Of a DNA stretch of 64,000 bases, positions 40,442 to 48,541 are shown in pieces. Positions within the stretch are counted from its first letter, which is position 1; the number at the start of each line of letters is the position of its first letter. The position numbers were made by a program, and so were the translations under genes. The stretch covers positions 1 through 64,000 of the forward strand of contig JAGATA010000044.1 in the NCBI GenBank assembly GCA_017621475.1, given 5' to 3'. Source of the DNA: Clostridia bacterium. Its GTDB lineage: Bacteria; Bacillota; Clostridia; Oscillospirales; CAG-272. Under the pieces are notes generated by a model. That model did not search any database. It was given only the letters and a program-made list of their open reading frames with translations, and was not told where the DNA came from.

Positions 40442-42284
40442 CACTTACGTCCTCCTTATAGTATTTTGCCTGCACATCGAAAATCTCTCTATATTTTCCA
40501 CATTTTTCCATCAACTCATCATGCGTGCCTTCTTCCGCAATCACTGCCCCATCAAGGAAGAAAATGCGGTCGCAAAAGCGTGTGGAAGCAAGACGGTGGG
40601 AAATAAAGACTGAGGTTACGCCCTTGATACTATTGTATCTGCGATACATAGAGTCCTCTGCGATAGGATCAAGCGCCGCCGTTGGCTCATCCAAAATCAT
40701 AATTTCAGCTCCGCGGTACATCGCGCGGGAAAGAAGCAATTTCTGCTGTTCACCGCCCGAAAGTTCGGTAGCATTTTTGTAAACCTGTCTATTCAGAGGC
40801 GTGTCCGCGCCGAGAGGCAGAGAGGCGATTTTTTCCGCAAGTCCCGCCTCGGCAATACACCGCGCAAGCTTTTCACGGTCGATATCTTCTCCGGCGTCGC
40901 GGTCGGGCAATGCAATATTTTCTGCGATAGTCATAGGGAGGAAATGATAATTTTGCGGAATCAAGGAGAAAAGCGTATACAGCTCATCGCGGTTATATTC
41001 ATAAATGGAATGTCCGTCAATAAGCACTTCCCCCTCATCGGGAACGAGAAGACCGCACATGAGCTTCGTGAGCGTCGTCTTGCCTGCCCCATTCGTGCCG
41101 ACGAGCGCAATCTTTTCGCCCGCTTCTATCTTGAAACTCACGTGATCGAGAATCTGTTTTTCTCCGCTCGGATAGCGAAAGCTTACGTCGCGAAATTCGA
41201 TGGAAAGAGGTCTGCCCTTCGGGAGATCAATGCCCTTTCCGCGATTGAGCTTATCTTTTTCGTCGAAATATTCACGAAAATCGGAAACACCCAGCGCACC
41301 ATTCTGCATTTTCGTCCACGTATTGAAAATGCCCATAATAAAGCCGGAAAGCGAGCTCACCGCAGTAAAATACAGGAGGAACTGCGCCGCATCAATCTCG
41401 CCTGCCGCTGCCTGCATAATGAGAAAAGCATACGCCACGCCATCGCGCACAAGAACCACCAGAAGCGATACCATAGCCGCAGTGAATGAATATTTTTCAC
41501 TCTTTTCCTGATTGTCAAACCACTTTTCGCTGAGCTTTTTTACAAGCTCCTGCAAATAACCGGCAAGACCGAAAAGGCGGATATCTTTGCCATAACTGAG
41601 ATCACGTGACACTTTTTGTCCAATATAATTCATCTTTTTATTGATAAAATTTTTCTCGTCGCGAATCGCCCAATTTTTCTCATTGAGCCAAACACCCATG
41701 CGAAAATCTACAATGCAGCCGATGATCAGCACGACAAGAAGCAAAGGGCTCAATCCCGCCACGACCGTGCCAAAAAGCGCAAAGCTCAAAATATGCACGA
41801 CGATATCCGCAAAATAGGAAACGAAATGAACTCCTGCTGTGTGATTATTTGCTGTCACAGCCTTTGCGCGTTCCTGCTTGGTTTTGTAATCGGAATCGAG
41901 ATTGAGAAATTGATCCTCATCATAAAGCCTTTCATTAAGCTTTGCGTCCATCTCCAACAAAACTAAATGTTCCGAAATATCTATGTTCTTTTTCACTGCG
42001 TGTTGCACGAGCGAGAAGATCATCTGCGCCATGACAAAACCGCAAATGACGGCAACGATCCACGCAAAATCCGAGGAAACCTCAAGCTCTCTCAAAATAA
42101 CCGTCGGCATATATAGTCCGATGGCGCTGAGAATAAGTCGGACAGGCACCGTCGCCACAGCAGAAAAAGCAATGCTTTTATCCGCGCCCCACATCAACTT
42201 CAACATATATCCGATGCAAGAGAGCATCCCGTATTTCGGTTTGCGTTTCGGCTCCTTTTTCTTTTTTGTTTTATCTTTTTTCAT
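40431..42284 (-). CDS. ABC exporter, fused permease-ATPase (first of a pair)
   Basis: A 617-residue half-transporter starting with a very basic segment (KKDKTKKKKEPKRK) before helix 1. Walker A is GTNGAGKTTLTKL near residue 400, the signature ELSGGEQQKLLLS near 507 and Walker B IMILDEPTAALDP near 527. First gene of a two-gene operon; GAGG lies before the ATG. Transcription likely starts at the TACAAT at 42325-42330. Together with the next gene it would be a heterodimeric exporter at the membrane. Confidence 0.9.
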   Translation of the reverse strand: MKKDKTKKKKEPKRKPKYGMLSCIGYMLKLMWGADKSIAFSAVATVPVRLILSAIGLYMPTVILRELEVSSDFAWIVAVICGFVMAQMIFSLVQHAVKKNIDISEHLVLLEMDAKLNERLYDEDQFLNLDSDYKTKQERAKAVTANNHTAGVHFVSYFADIVVHILSFALFGTVVAGLSPLLLVVLIIGCIVDFRMGVWLNEKNWAIRDEKNFINKKMNYIGQKVSRDLSYGKDIRLFGLAGYLQELVKKLSEKWFDNQEKSEKYSFTAAMVSLLVVLVRDGVAYAFLIMQAAAGEIDAAQFLLYFTAVSSLSGFIMGIFNTWTKMQNGALGVSDFREYFDEKDKLNRGKGIDLPKGRPLSIEFRDVSFRYPSGEKQILDHVSFKIEAGEKIALVGTNGAGKTTLTKLMCGLLVPDEGEVLIDGHSIYEYNRDELYTLFSLIPQNYHFLPMTIAENIALPDRDAGEDIDREKLARCIAEAGLAEKIASLPLGADTPLNRQVYKNATELSGGEQQKLLLSRAMYRGAEIMILDEPTAALDPIAEDSMYRRYNSIKGVTSVFISHRLASTRFCDRIFFLDGAVIAEEGTHDELMEKCGKYREIFDVQAKYYKEDVSDEK

Positions 42285-42324
42285 CGTGAAGACCTCCTCG
42301 TTTTGTCCTTTTCTTTACATTTTC

Positions 42325-42392
42325 ATTGTAGCAGAAATCAAGAAAAAAAGACTTTTTTGGCAGGAAAAGTGCGTTTTTAGGCACGAAAAGCG
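42325..42392 (-). promoter_or_regulatory. promoter with upstream direct repeats, likely LytTR site
   Basis: On the minus strand a TACAAT (42325-42330) has no good -35 box. Immediately upstream, two direct repeats (plus strand GGCAGGAAAAGTG at 42359 and GGCACGAAAAGCG at 42380) are 21 bp apart, two helical turns. LytTR regulators bind such paired repeats next to the -35 region, so this is a candidate operator for the adjoining response regulator. Confidence 0.5.
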
Positions 42393-42416
42393 GGACTTGC
42401 CGGCTTTTTTCTCTTA

Positions 42417-43067
42417 TTAGATCGGCAAAATAACCTCGGTGGTAAAACCGCCGTCCTCGGAAGCACGGGTGAGATATCCGCCGTTTTTTTCCACAATGCT
42501 GTCCACGCGGTTTAGTCCAATACCGTGATTTTCCCCCTTAGAAGAAAGGAATTTACCGCCGACTGTTTCCTTTTTTTTGCCTGCCGAATTGGTAAAAGAC
42601 ATATAGAGATGTTTTTCATTTTTCACACCGATGTAAATACGCACAAAACGGTCTTCCGCCGGCAGTTTCTCTGTCGCTTCCATCGCGTTATCAAGAAGAT
42701 TGCCAATGATGATGCAAAGATCGACATTGGCAATCGTAATTTTAGAAGGCACCTTCGCTGTGGCTTTGACGGCGATTTCTTTGGTATTCATCAATGCAAT
42801 TTTACTGTTGATAATGGCATCAACCATCGTATTTCCCGTTTTAAGAACGGTATCGACAGAAATGAGATTTTCATTAATCTCATCAAGAAATGCTCTCGCT
42901 TTTTCAATCTCGCCGCTTTCCAAATAAGCGGTAAGTGCCTGTATATGGTTATGATAATCGTGCCGCCACGCACGCATTTTTGCATACATATTTTCCACTT
43001 CCGTGTAGTGCAACTCCACAAGGGAGCGTTGATATGCCAGAAGCTTTTCTTTTCGTTTTCCAAACAT
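42417..43067 (-). CDS. cytosolic GHKL histidine kinase (AgrC-like, no sensor domain)
   Basis: A 216-residue HPK10-type kinase. RHDYHNHIQALTAYLESG near residue 34 holds the phospho-accepting histidine; NLLDNAMEATEKLP near 123 is the N box and GENHGIGLNRVDSI near 182 the G box. AgrC-type kinases usually carry five to seven membrane helices in front; here only about 30 residues precede the H box, so the protein is soluble and any signal must be intracellular or come through a partner. AGAGGT precedes the ATG, one base after the stop of the response regulator. Confidence 0.85.
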   Translation of the reverse strand: MFGKRKEKLLAYQRSLVELHYTEVENMYAKMRAWRHDYHNHIQALTAYLESGEIEKARAFLDEINENLISVDTVLKTGNTMVDAIINSKIALMNTKEIAVKATAKVPSKITIANVDLCIIIGNLLDNAMEATEKLPAEDRFVRIYIGVKNEKHLYMSFTNSAGKKKETVGGKFLSSKGENHGIGLNRVDSIVEKNGGYLTRASEDGGFTTEVILPI

Positions 43068-43068
43068 T

Positions 43069-43779
43069 TTATATACCTCTCAAATAGCGTATAAGTGCTT
43101 TGTTCATATCGTCATAAAGCCCTTTTCCAAGTGGAAGTTCCATACCATCTTCCAAATAAACAGACGCTTTTGCGATGCGTACTACATATTTCAGTCCAAC
43201 CACAAAGGAACGTCCTGCACGGAAAAAGCCTTCACCGAGTTCTTTTTCAATGTCCGGAATGGTCATACGTAGACGGTGTGTTTTCTTTCCCGCGTGAAGC
43301 AAAATATAATGACCGTCCGATTCCGCATAACGAATATCCTCCACATAGATGCGAAGTGTTTCCTTTCCCATCGGCAAAAGTACAAAACGCGGACTTTTCG
43401 CAATATTTTCCACCGCTCTGTCCAAAACCGCAAAGAGTTTTTCCTTTTTCACGGGTTTCATGAGATAATGGAGTGCCGCCACCTCAAACCCCTCTGACAT
43501 AAAATCGGGATACCCCGTAATGAAAACGATCTGTATGCGGCTGTTCCCCTCGCGCACCTTTTTCGCAAGATCAATGCCGTTCATTTTTGCCATTTCGATA
43601 TCGAGTAATAAAATGTCGTAATTCTGATTCTCCGCATAGTCAAAAAGAAACGCTTCTGCCGAAGAAAATTCCGCAAAAATAGGCAAATCCATACTCTCGC
43701 TTGCCCACTCCGATACGATATTTTTTACATATTCAATTTGATTTTGTTCATCATCACAAATTGCTATATTCAGTTTCAT
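43069..43779 (-). CDS. LytTR family response regulator
   Basis: A 236-residue protein. The receiver domain has the acidic pair CDDEQ near residue 9, phospho-acceptor in LLLDIEMAKMNGIDLA near 57, and MKPVKKEKLF near 107. The C-terminal LytTR domain (VEDIRYAESDGHYILLH, FFRAGRSFVVGLKYV) binds DNA through beta strands. It is the first gene of the pair with the kinase, under the promoter at 43810-43838, and probably controls the ABC exporter genes just downstream. Confidence 0.92.
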   Translation of the reverse strand: MKLNIAICDDEQNQIEYVKNIVSEWASESMDLPIFAEFSSAEAFLFDYAENQNYDILLLDIEMAKMNGIDLAKKVREGNSRIQIVFITGYPDFMSEGFEVAALHYLMKPVKKEKLFAVLDRAVENIAKSPRFVLLPMGKETLRIYVEDIRYAESDGHYILLHAGKKTHRLRMTIPDIEKELGEGFFRAGRSFVVGLKYVVRIAKASVYLEDGMELPLGKGLYDDMNKALIRYLRGI

Positions 43780-43809
43780 CTTTTTTCCCCTGATTGTGTT
43801 ATTAACATC

Positions 43810-43838
43810 AGTATATCACAAAATAAAATACTCTGCAA
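43810..43838 (-). promoter_or_regulatory. promoter of the two-component pair
   Basis: TTGCAG and TATACT on the minus strand with a 17-bp spacer. The second 333-bp repeat begins 22 bp further upstream. Confidence 0.6.
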
Positions 43839-43860
43839 GAATAATCTACCCAAGCAAATA

Positions 43861-44193
43861 TCATGACCACCAGCCGTGCCGGTGGCTTGCACAAGCCACC
43901 TTGGGGCATTCCACACGCATAGCCTTTAGGCTCGTCGAACAATCCGCCACTTGCGGTAGTCGCCCTACCGCCACAGATGTGGCAACTATCTTTAAGCCTC
44001 CCTTGTGTAAAGGGAGGCGGCACGGCTTGCCGTGACGTAAGGATTGTTTTACCGTTCTTTTACACGAGCACAATCCCTCAGTCAGCTTCGCTGACAGCTC
44101 CCTTTGCACAAAGGAGCCTCCGCTGCAGTGGGGACTGTGCAAAGCTAAAGCTTTTTATAACCACCGGCACTGCCGGTGGTTTTCGTGAACAAA
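43861..44193. repeat. 333-bp dispersed structured repeat, copy 2
   Basis: Same length as 9572-9904, with 15 substitutions by eye, mostly transitions, and no indels. Terminal inverted repeats here are more perfect (CCGTGCCGGTGG and CCACCGGCACTGCCGGTGG). It lies upstream of the two-component promoter and downstream of a decayed gene. No coding frame. Confidence 0.85.
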
Positions 44194-44284
44194 TCAAAGA
44201 CAGCCGCAATCAACAGATCGGGCTGTCCTCATTATGTTATTTGGGATATAATACTGCGCTTATGTCTATCGTGTATTCATTTCA

Positions 44285-44526
44285 TCACTCCAAGATTTTC
44301 TTCTTACACGTAGCCATCATCTGTAATTCCTTTTCAATTTCCTCTTCGGTACGTTCAATTGAATCTCTGTCCAATTCTCTGCTTTGAGATAATAAGCTAT
44401 CAATATAATTCACGTCTACATCATTATGTGGGTGCTTAGTTCCATGTCTACTTTATCAAAAAGTATTTTTATTTGCTCCTTGACATTAGCATATAACTCA
44501 ACAAGCCTACCCTTTCTCATCTTCAT
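44285..44526 (-). pseudogene. frameshifted small gene of unknown function
   Basis: From ATG 44526 the frame reads MKMRKGRLVELYANVKEQIK and then DKVDMEL, after which a one-base shift is needed to continue as KHPHNDVDVNYIDSLLSQSR and EEEIEKELQMMATCKKKILE. It is coil-rich and ends at 44285. I do not know the family. It starts right behind the AraC gene stop, so it may have been its operon partner. The apparent frameshift could also be a sequencing error. Confidence 0.45.
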
Positions 44527-44527
44527 C

Positions 44528-45379
44528 TTATTTTTCTAATCGTTTTTTATACTCTGTTGGTGAAATGCCCGTATGCTTTCGGAACAATCTGCTGAAATAA
44601 TATGCATCATCATAACCAACTGCGTTTGCGACTTGGATAATATTGTAATTTGTGTTTTCGAGAAGATTAATAGCATTTGTGATACGTAGGGAGAGGATAT
44701 ATTGCATTGGTGTCACTTTGATGACCTGCTTAAAGATTCTGTTAAACCAGCAGTCACTCATATGACGTTTGTTTGCGTAATCTTTGATGCAGATACTCTG
44801 ATTATAGTTTTCATTAAAATAATGTGTTGCACGCTCAACTTCGTTTAAGGCATCGGAATCCAGTTCGGTGCCTTCTTTCAGAAATCTGTTAATCATAAGG
44901 AAAATGTGTCGAAGGTTCATATTAAGAAGATCCTCATAGTTGACACGGCGAAGCTGTAATTCTTGGATCATCTGTCGGAATAGCCATTGATAGTCAGGTG
45001 AGGTACCCGTAAAAAAGACATTTTCATCTTTGGGCATTTCATAATAATCAAGTAGTATGTCAACGTCTGAGCCGGTAAAATGCACCCAATATGTTTCAGG
45101 TTTGTCAGATGCATATAAGTTGTATATTTGGGTTTCGCCGGGGCGGAACAGGAGCATATTACCTTTGGGAATAATTCGCTCTTTTCCGTTTACATATAAA
45201 TGAAGTGTTCCTGCGCTGATATACAGCAATTGATAGTCGCCTCTTCCATTAGGGCGATCGGTGTCTATAACATAGCTTGTATGGACTCGATAGTATCCTG
45301 CGGCAGTCACCAAAATCGGTTTACTTGTGTCCACAATATCCTCATGAGCTTCCCCTAAATAAGCAAGATTTGTATACAT
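44528..45379 (-). CDS. AraC family regulator of the lactose/galactose operon
   Basis: A 283-residue protein: an N-terminal cupin sugar-binding half (GDYQLLYISAGTLHLYVNG near 60-80) and a C-terminal pair of helix-turn-helix units, with the AraC signature AVGYDDAYYFSRLFRKHTGISP near residues 250-271. The ATG at 45379 has AAGGAG 8 nt upstream; in-frame ATGs further up lack one. It is divergent from galT-symporter-lacZ with a 218-bp shared region and would activate them on galactosides. RafR/MsmR-like homologues act this way. Confidence 0.88.
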   Translation of the reverse strand: MYTNLAYLGEAHEDIVDTSKPILVTAAGYYRVHTSYVIDTDRPNGRGDYQLLYISAGTLHLYVNGKERIIPKGNMLLFRPGETQIYNLYASDKPETYWVHFTGSDVDILLDYYEMPKDENVFFTGTSPDYQWLFRQMIQELQLRRVNYEDLLNMNLRHIFLMINRFLKEGTELDSDALNEVERATHYFNENYNQSICIKDYANKRHMSDCWFNRIFKQVIKVTPMQYILSLRITNAINLLENTNYNIIQVANAVGYDDAYYFSRLFRKHTGISPTEYKKRLEK

Positions 45380-45501
45380 ATTATAATATCTCCTTATCCC
45401 ATCAAATTGGGCAATGATATCCATATAAATATTATAAATCAAATTGACCGTAAAATCAATATATAATACTGTTTTGTCCATCATTTATTTTGTTGTGTCA
45501 A

Positions 45502-45530
45502 TTGGAATAGCTTAAGAGTTATGATATAAT
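45502..45530 (+). promoter_or_regulatory. promoter of the galT operon
   Basis: TTGGAA and TATAAT with a 17-bp spacer in the AraC-galT divergent region; about 60 nt of leader before galT. Confidence 0.7.
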
Positions 45531-45597
45531 ATACACAAACAAAGCTAAGGGTAAGTCACTCCGAGATGGCAAAAACAATAAAAATGGGGGTGCTGAT

Positions 45598-47097
45598 ATG
45601 ATTTGTGATGCAGTTCAAAATTTGCTGGACTATGGGATTAAGAACAATTTAATTACCGAAGATGATGTGTTTGTTGTACGCAACGAGCTTATGGAGACGC
45701 TATGTCTTACGAATTGGAAAGAGAGCGTATCCAAGCCCGAAGCGGATTCGATCGACGATATTCTTGCTCCCATCGTCGATTATGCCTGCAAGCAAGGAAT
45801 CATTCCGAACACGGCGAATTCGCGAGACCTATTTGATACAAAAATTATGGGGCTTATGACACCGATGCCAAGAGAGGTAATTCGAGAGTTCAATAAAAGA
45901 TATAAGGTCAGTCCCGAGGAAGCAACAGATTGGTATTACAAATACAGTCAAGGCTCCAATTACGTCAGAGCAGGGCGCATTGCCAAGGACTTAAAGTGGA
46001 CGTATGAAACCGAATACGGAACTCTTGATATTACCATCAATCTTTCAAAGCCTGAGAAGGATCCGCGCGATATCGCCGCAGCTAAAAAGCAACGTGCAAG
46101 TGCCTATCCAAAATGTCAGCTTTGTCCCGAGAATGCGGGATTTGTCGGAAACGCCAATCATCCGGCAAGACAAAATCTCAGACCGATTCCATTGAAGGTC
46201 GGAGGCGAGGATTGGGAGTTTCAATATTCTCCATACGGGTATTATAATGAGCATTGTATCGTTTTTAATACCAAGCACATTCCAATGAAGATTGATCAAA
46301 CAGTCTTCGGCAAGCTCTTTGACATCATTGATTATTTTCCACACTACTTCGTTGGTTCAAACGCAGATCTTCCTATCGTTGGAGGCTCGATACTGACTCA
46401 CGAGCACTTCCAAGGCGGCAGATACACGTTTGCAATGGAGAAGGCGGAAATTGAGAAAACGTTCGAGATACCCAAGTATCCGAATGTGAAGGCAGGTATC
46501 GTCAAGTGGCCAATGTCGGTGATCAGGCTCTCTTGCGAAAACCGTGATGAGCTTGCAAAATGCTGTGATCTTGTTCTGAAAAAATGGAGATATTACAGCG
46601 ATACGTCGGCACTGATCTTTGCGGAAACAGACGGGATTCAACACAACACCGTAACACCGATTACAAGAAAGAGCGGAACCGATTACGTCTGCGATATGGT
46701 ACTTCGCAATAACTTGACCACAAATGATAGACCGCTTGGAGTATTTCATCCGAATCCAACACTTCATCACATCAAGAAAGAAAATATTGGTTTGATTGAA
46801 GTTATGGGACTTGCAATCCTTCCTGCAAGACTTGCAAGAGAGATTGGAATGCTTGAAAAAGCTATGCTCAGCAGACAAAACCTTTACGCATTGCCAGAGA
46901 CTACAGCTCATGCAAAATGGGCGACAAAAATTCTGGAAAGACACCCTGAATTCTCGTCTGAAAACGCACGGGAAATTCTACAGCAAGAAATTGGCGAGGT
47001 ATTCCTCGATGTTCTTAAGGATGCAGGAGTGTTCAAGAGAACAGACGAAGGAAAAATCGCATTCGGCAAATTCATTCGCACACTGGAAACCAAATAA
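45598..47097 (+). CDS. galT: UDP-glucose--hexose-1-phosphate uridylyltransferase
   Basis: A 499-residue protein of the long GalT family found in Firmicutes. VGGSILTHEHFQGGRYTF near residue 262 contains the histidine motif that forms the uridylyl intermediate. KCQLCPENAGFVGNANHPARQ near 175 (short parts: KCQLCPENAG, NHPARQN) is also family-specific. It exchanges UMP between UDP-glucose and galactose-1-phosphate in the Leloir pathway. GGGGGTG precedes the ATG. GalK and GalE are not in the window, so galactose would need enzymes encoded elsewhere. Confidence 0.93.
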   Translation: MICDAVQNLLDYGIKNNLITEDDVFVVRNELMETLCLTNWKESVSKPEADSIDDILAPIVDYACKQGIIPNTANSRDLFDTKIMGLMTPMPREVIREFNKRYKVSPEEATDWYYKYSQGSNYVRAGRIAKDLKWTYETEYGTLDITINLSKPEKDPRDIAAAKKQRASAYPKCQLCPENAGFVGNANHPARQNLRPIPLKVGGEDWEFQYSPYGYYNEHCIVFNTKHIPMKIDQTVFGKLFDIIDYFPHYFVGSNADLPIVGGSILTHEHFQGGRYTFAMEKAEIEKTFEIPKYPNVKAGIVKWPMSVIRLSCENRDELAKCCDLVLKKWRYYSDTSALIFAETDGIQHNTVTPITRKSGTDYVCDMVLRNNLTTNDRPLGVFHPNPTLHHIKKENIGLIEVMGLAILPARLAREIGMLEKAMLSRQNLYALPETTAHAKWATKILERHPEFSSENAREILQQEIGEVFLDVLKDAGVFKRTDEGKIAFGKFIRTLETK

Positions 47098-47141
47098 AAA
47101 TACTTATCTGAAAAAATTTATGATAATCGTTGGGGGTTAAT

Positions 47142-48530
47142 ATGAAAGAACGCAAGTATTTGAAATGGTATCACAAGATAGGATATGGCTCCGGAGATGT
47201 TGCAGGTAACTGTGTATATGCACTGCTTACCGCATTTATGATGATCTATCTGACCGATACGGTCGGACTCAGCATGGGGATTGTAAGTACCTTAATTGCT
47301 GTATCGAAGATCTTTGACGGTGTATCTGACTTCTTCTTCGGAAGAATGATCGATAAGACTCACACGAAAATGGGCAAGGCGCGTCCGTGGATGCTTTGGC
47401 CGTACATTGGTTGCGCTGTTTGTCTTGTAGCCTGCTTTGCAATTCCTATGAGCTGGGGCGATACCGCACAGTACATTTTCTTCTTTATCTCGTACACACT
47501 TCTTAACGCAGTATTCTTTACCGCGAATAATATTGCATACGCATCTCTTACTGCGTTGATCACAAAGAATACAAACGAAAGAGTTCAGCTCGGTTCGTTC
47601 CGTTTTATATTCGCCTTTGGAACAAAGATCTTCATTGAAGCAGTTACGATTTTTGCTGTAAACTGGCTAGGCGGCGGTGCTATGGGATGGAGAACTATTG
47701 CTATCATTTATGCGGTTCTCGGTCTCGTCGTCAACACGATCTCCGTTTTCTCCGTCAAGGAGCTTCCCGAGGCGGACGAAGGTATGGACGAGGAAAGGGA
47801 AGAAGAGCACAAGCTCACCTTCCTCCAGTCCTTCAAGCTTCTCCTTAAGAACAAATACTACGTTGTTATTTGCATTACCTATATCCTGACTCAGCTCTAC
47901 GCTTCTGTTATCGGTATGGGAACCTACTACGCGAAATACATTCTCGGCGATGAGAGCCTGTTCAGTGATCTCTCGCTTGCTATCAATATCACGATGGTCG
48001 TAGCACTTGTCGCTTTGCCCTTCGTTATCAAAAAGATGCGCGGCATGTACAAGCTGAATATGATCGGTTATATTATTGCAGCTGCCGGCAGAGTCGGTGT
48101 AATGGTTGCAGGATATGCGGGAAGCGTTCCGCTGATGCTTGTATTCACCGCCGTATCCACTCTCGGTATCGCACCTCTCCAGGGCGATATGAACGCACTG
48201 ATCGCATCCTGCTCCGAGTATACCACGCTTACCACCGGTCACCGTGTTGACGGTATGATGTTCTCTTGTTCATCTCTCGGCATCAAAATCGGTGGCGCAC
48301 TCGGTACTGCTATCTGCGGATGGCTCCTCGATTCTACGGGCTTCGTTGAAAACGTTGCTCAGAATGCCGCAACCGTTGGAATGCTTCACTTTCTCTATCT
48401 GTGGGCTCCCATCATCATCTGCGGCGCAGTATTCCTTTTGATCTCGCTTCTCAAGGTTGAGAAAGCAAACGAAAAGATTCTCGAAAAGAGAGAAGACAAG
48501 ACCGTACCCGACGTTTACGGTAACGTATAA
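47142..48530 (+). CDS. GPH family sugar:cation symporter (MelB/LacS type)
   Basis: A 462-residue transporter with about twelve membrane helices. Family marks: GYGSGDVAGN near residue 14, FDGVSDFFFGRMIDKTHTKMGKARPW (DGVSD and GKARPW parts) near 60-82, the glycoside-pentoside-hexuronide signature, and MDEEREEEHKL in the central cytoplasmic loop. It would import lactose or another galactoside with Na+ or H+. It lacks the PTS IIA-like tail of LacS. It is 44 bp after galT and 11 bp before lacZ, clearly one operon. Confidence 0.9.
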   Translation: MKERKYLKWYHKIGYGSGDVAGNCVYALLTAFMMIYLTDTVGLSMGIVSTLIAVSKIFDGVSDFFFGRMIDKTHTKMGKARPWMLWPYIGCAVCLVACFAIPMSWGDTAQYIFFFISYTLLNAVFFTANNIAYASLTALITKNTNERVQLGSFRFIFAFGTKIFIEAVTIFAVNWLGGGAMGWRTIAIIYAVLGLVVNTISVFSVKELPEADEGMDEEREEEHKLTFLQSFKLLLKNKYYVVICITYILTQLYASVIGMGTYYAKYILGDESLFSDLSLAINITMVVALVALPFVIKKMRGMYKLNMIGYIIAAAGRVGVMVAGYAGSVPLMLVFTAVSTLGIAPLQGDMNALIASCSEYTTLTTGHRVDGMMFSCSSLGIKIGGALGTAICGWLLDSTGFVENVAQNAATVGMLHFLYLWAPIIICGAVFLLISLLKVEKANEKILEKREDKTVPDVYGNV

Positions 48531-48541
48531 GGAGGCATAAA

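Noticed and set aside
42285..42416. peptide precursor gene for the ABC exporter
   Set aside because: No short frame with ribosome site and Gly-Gly leader in either strand of the gap.
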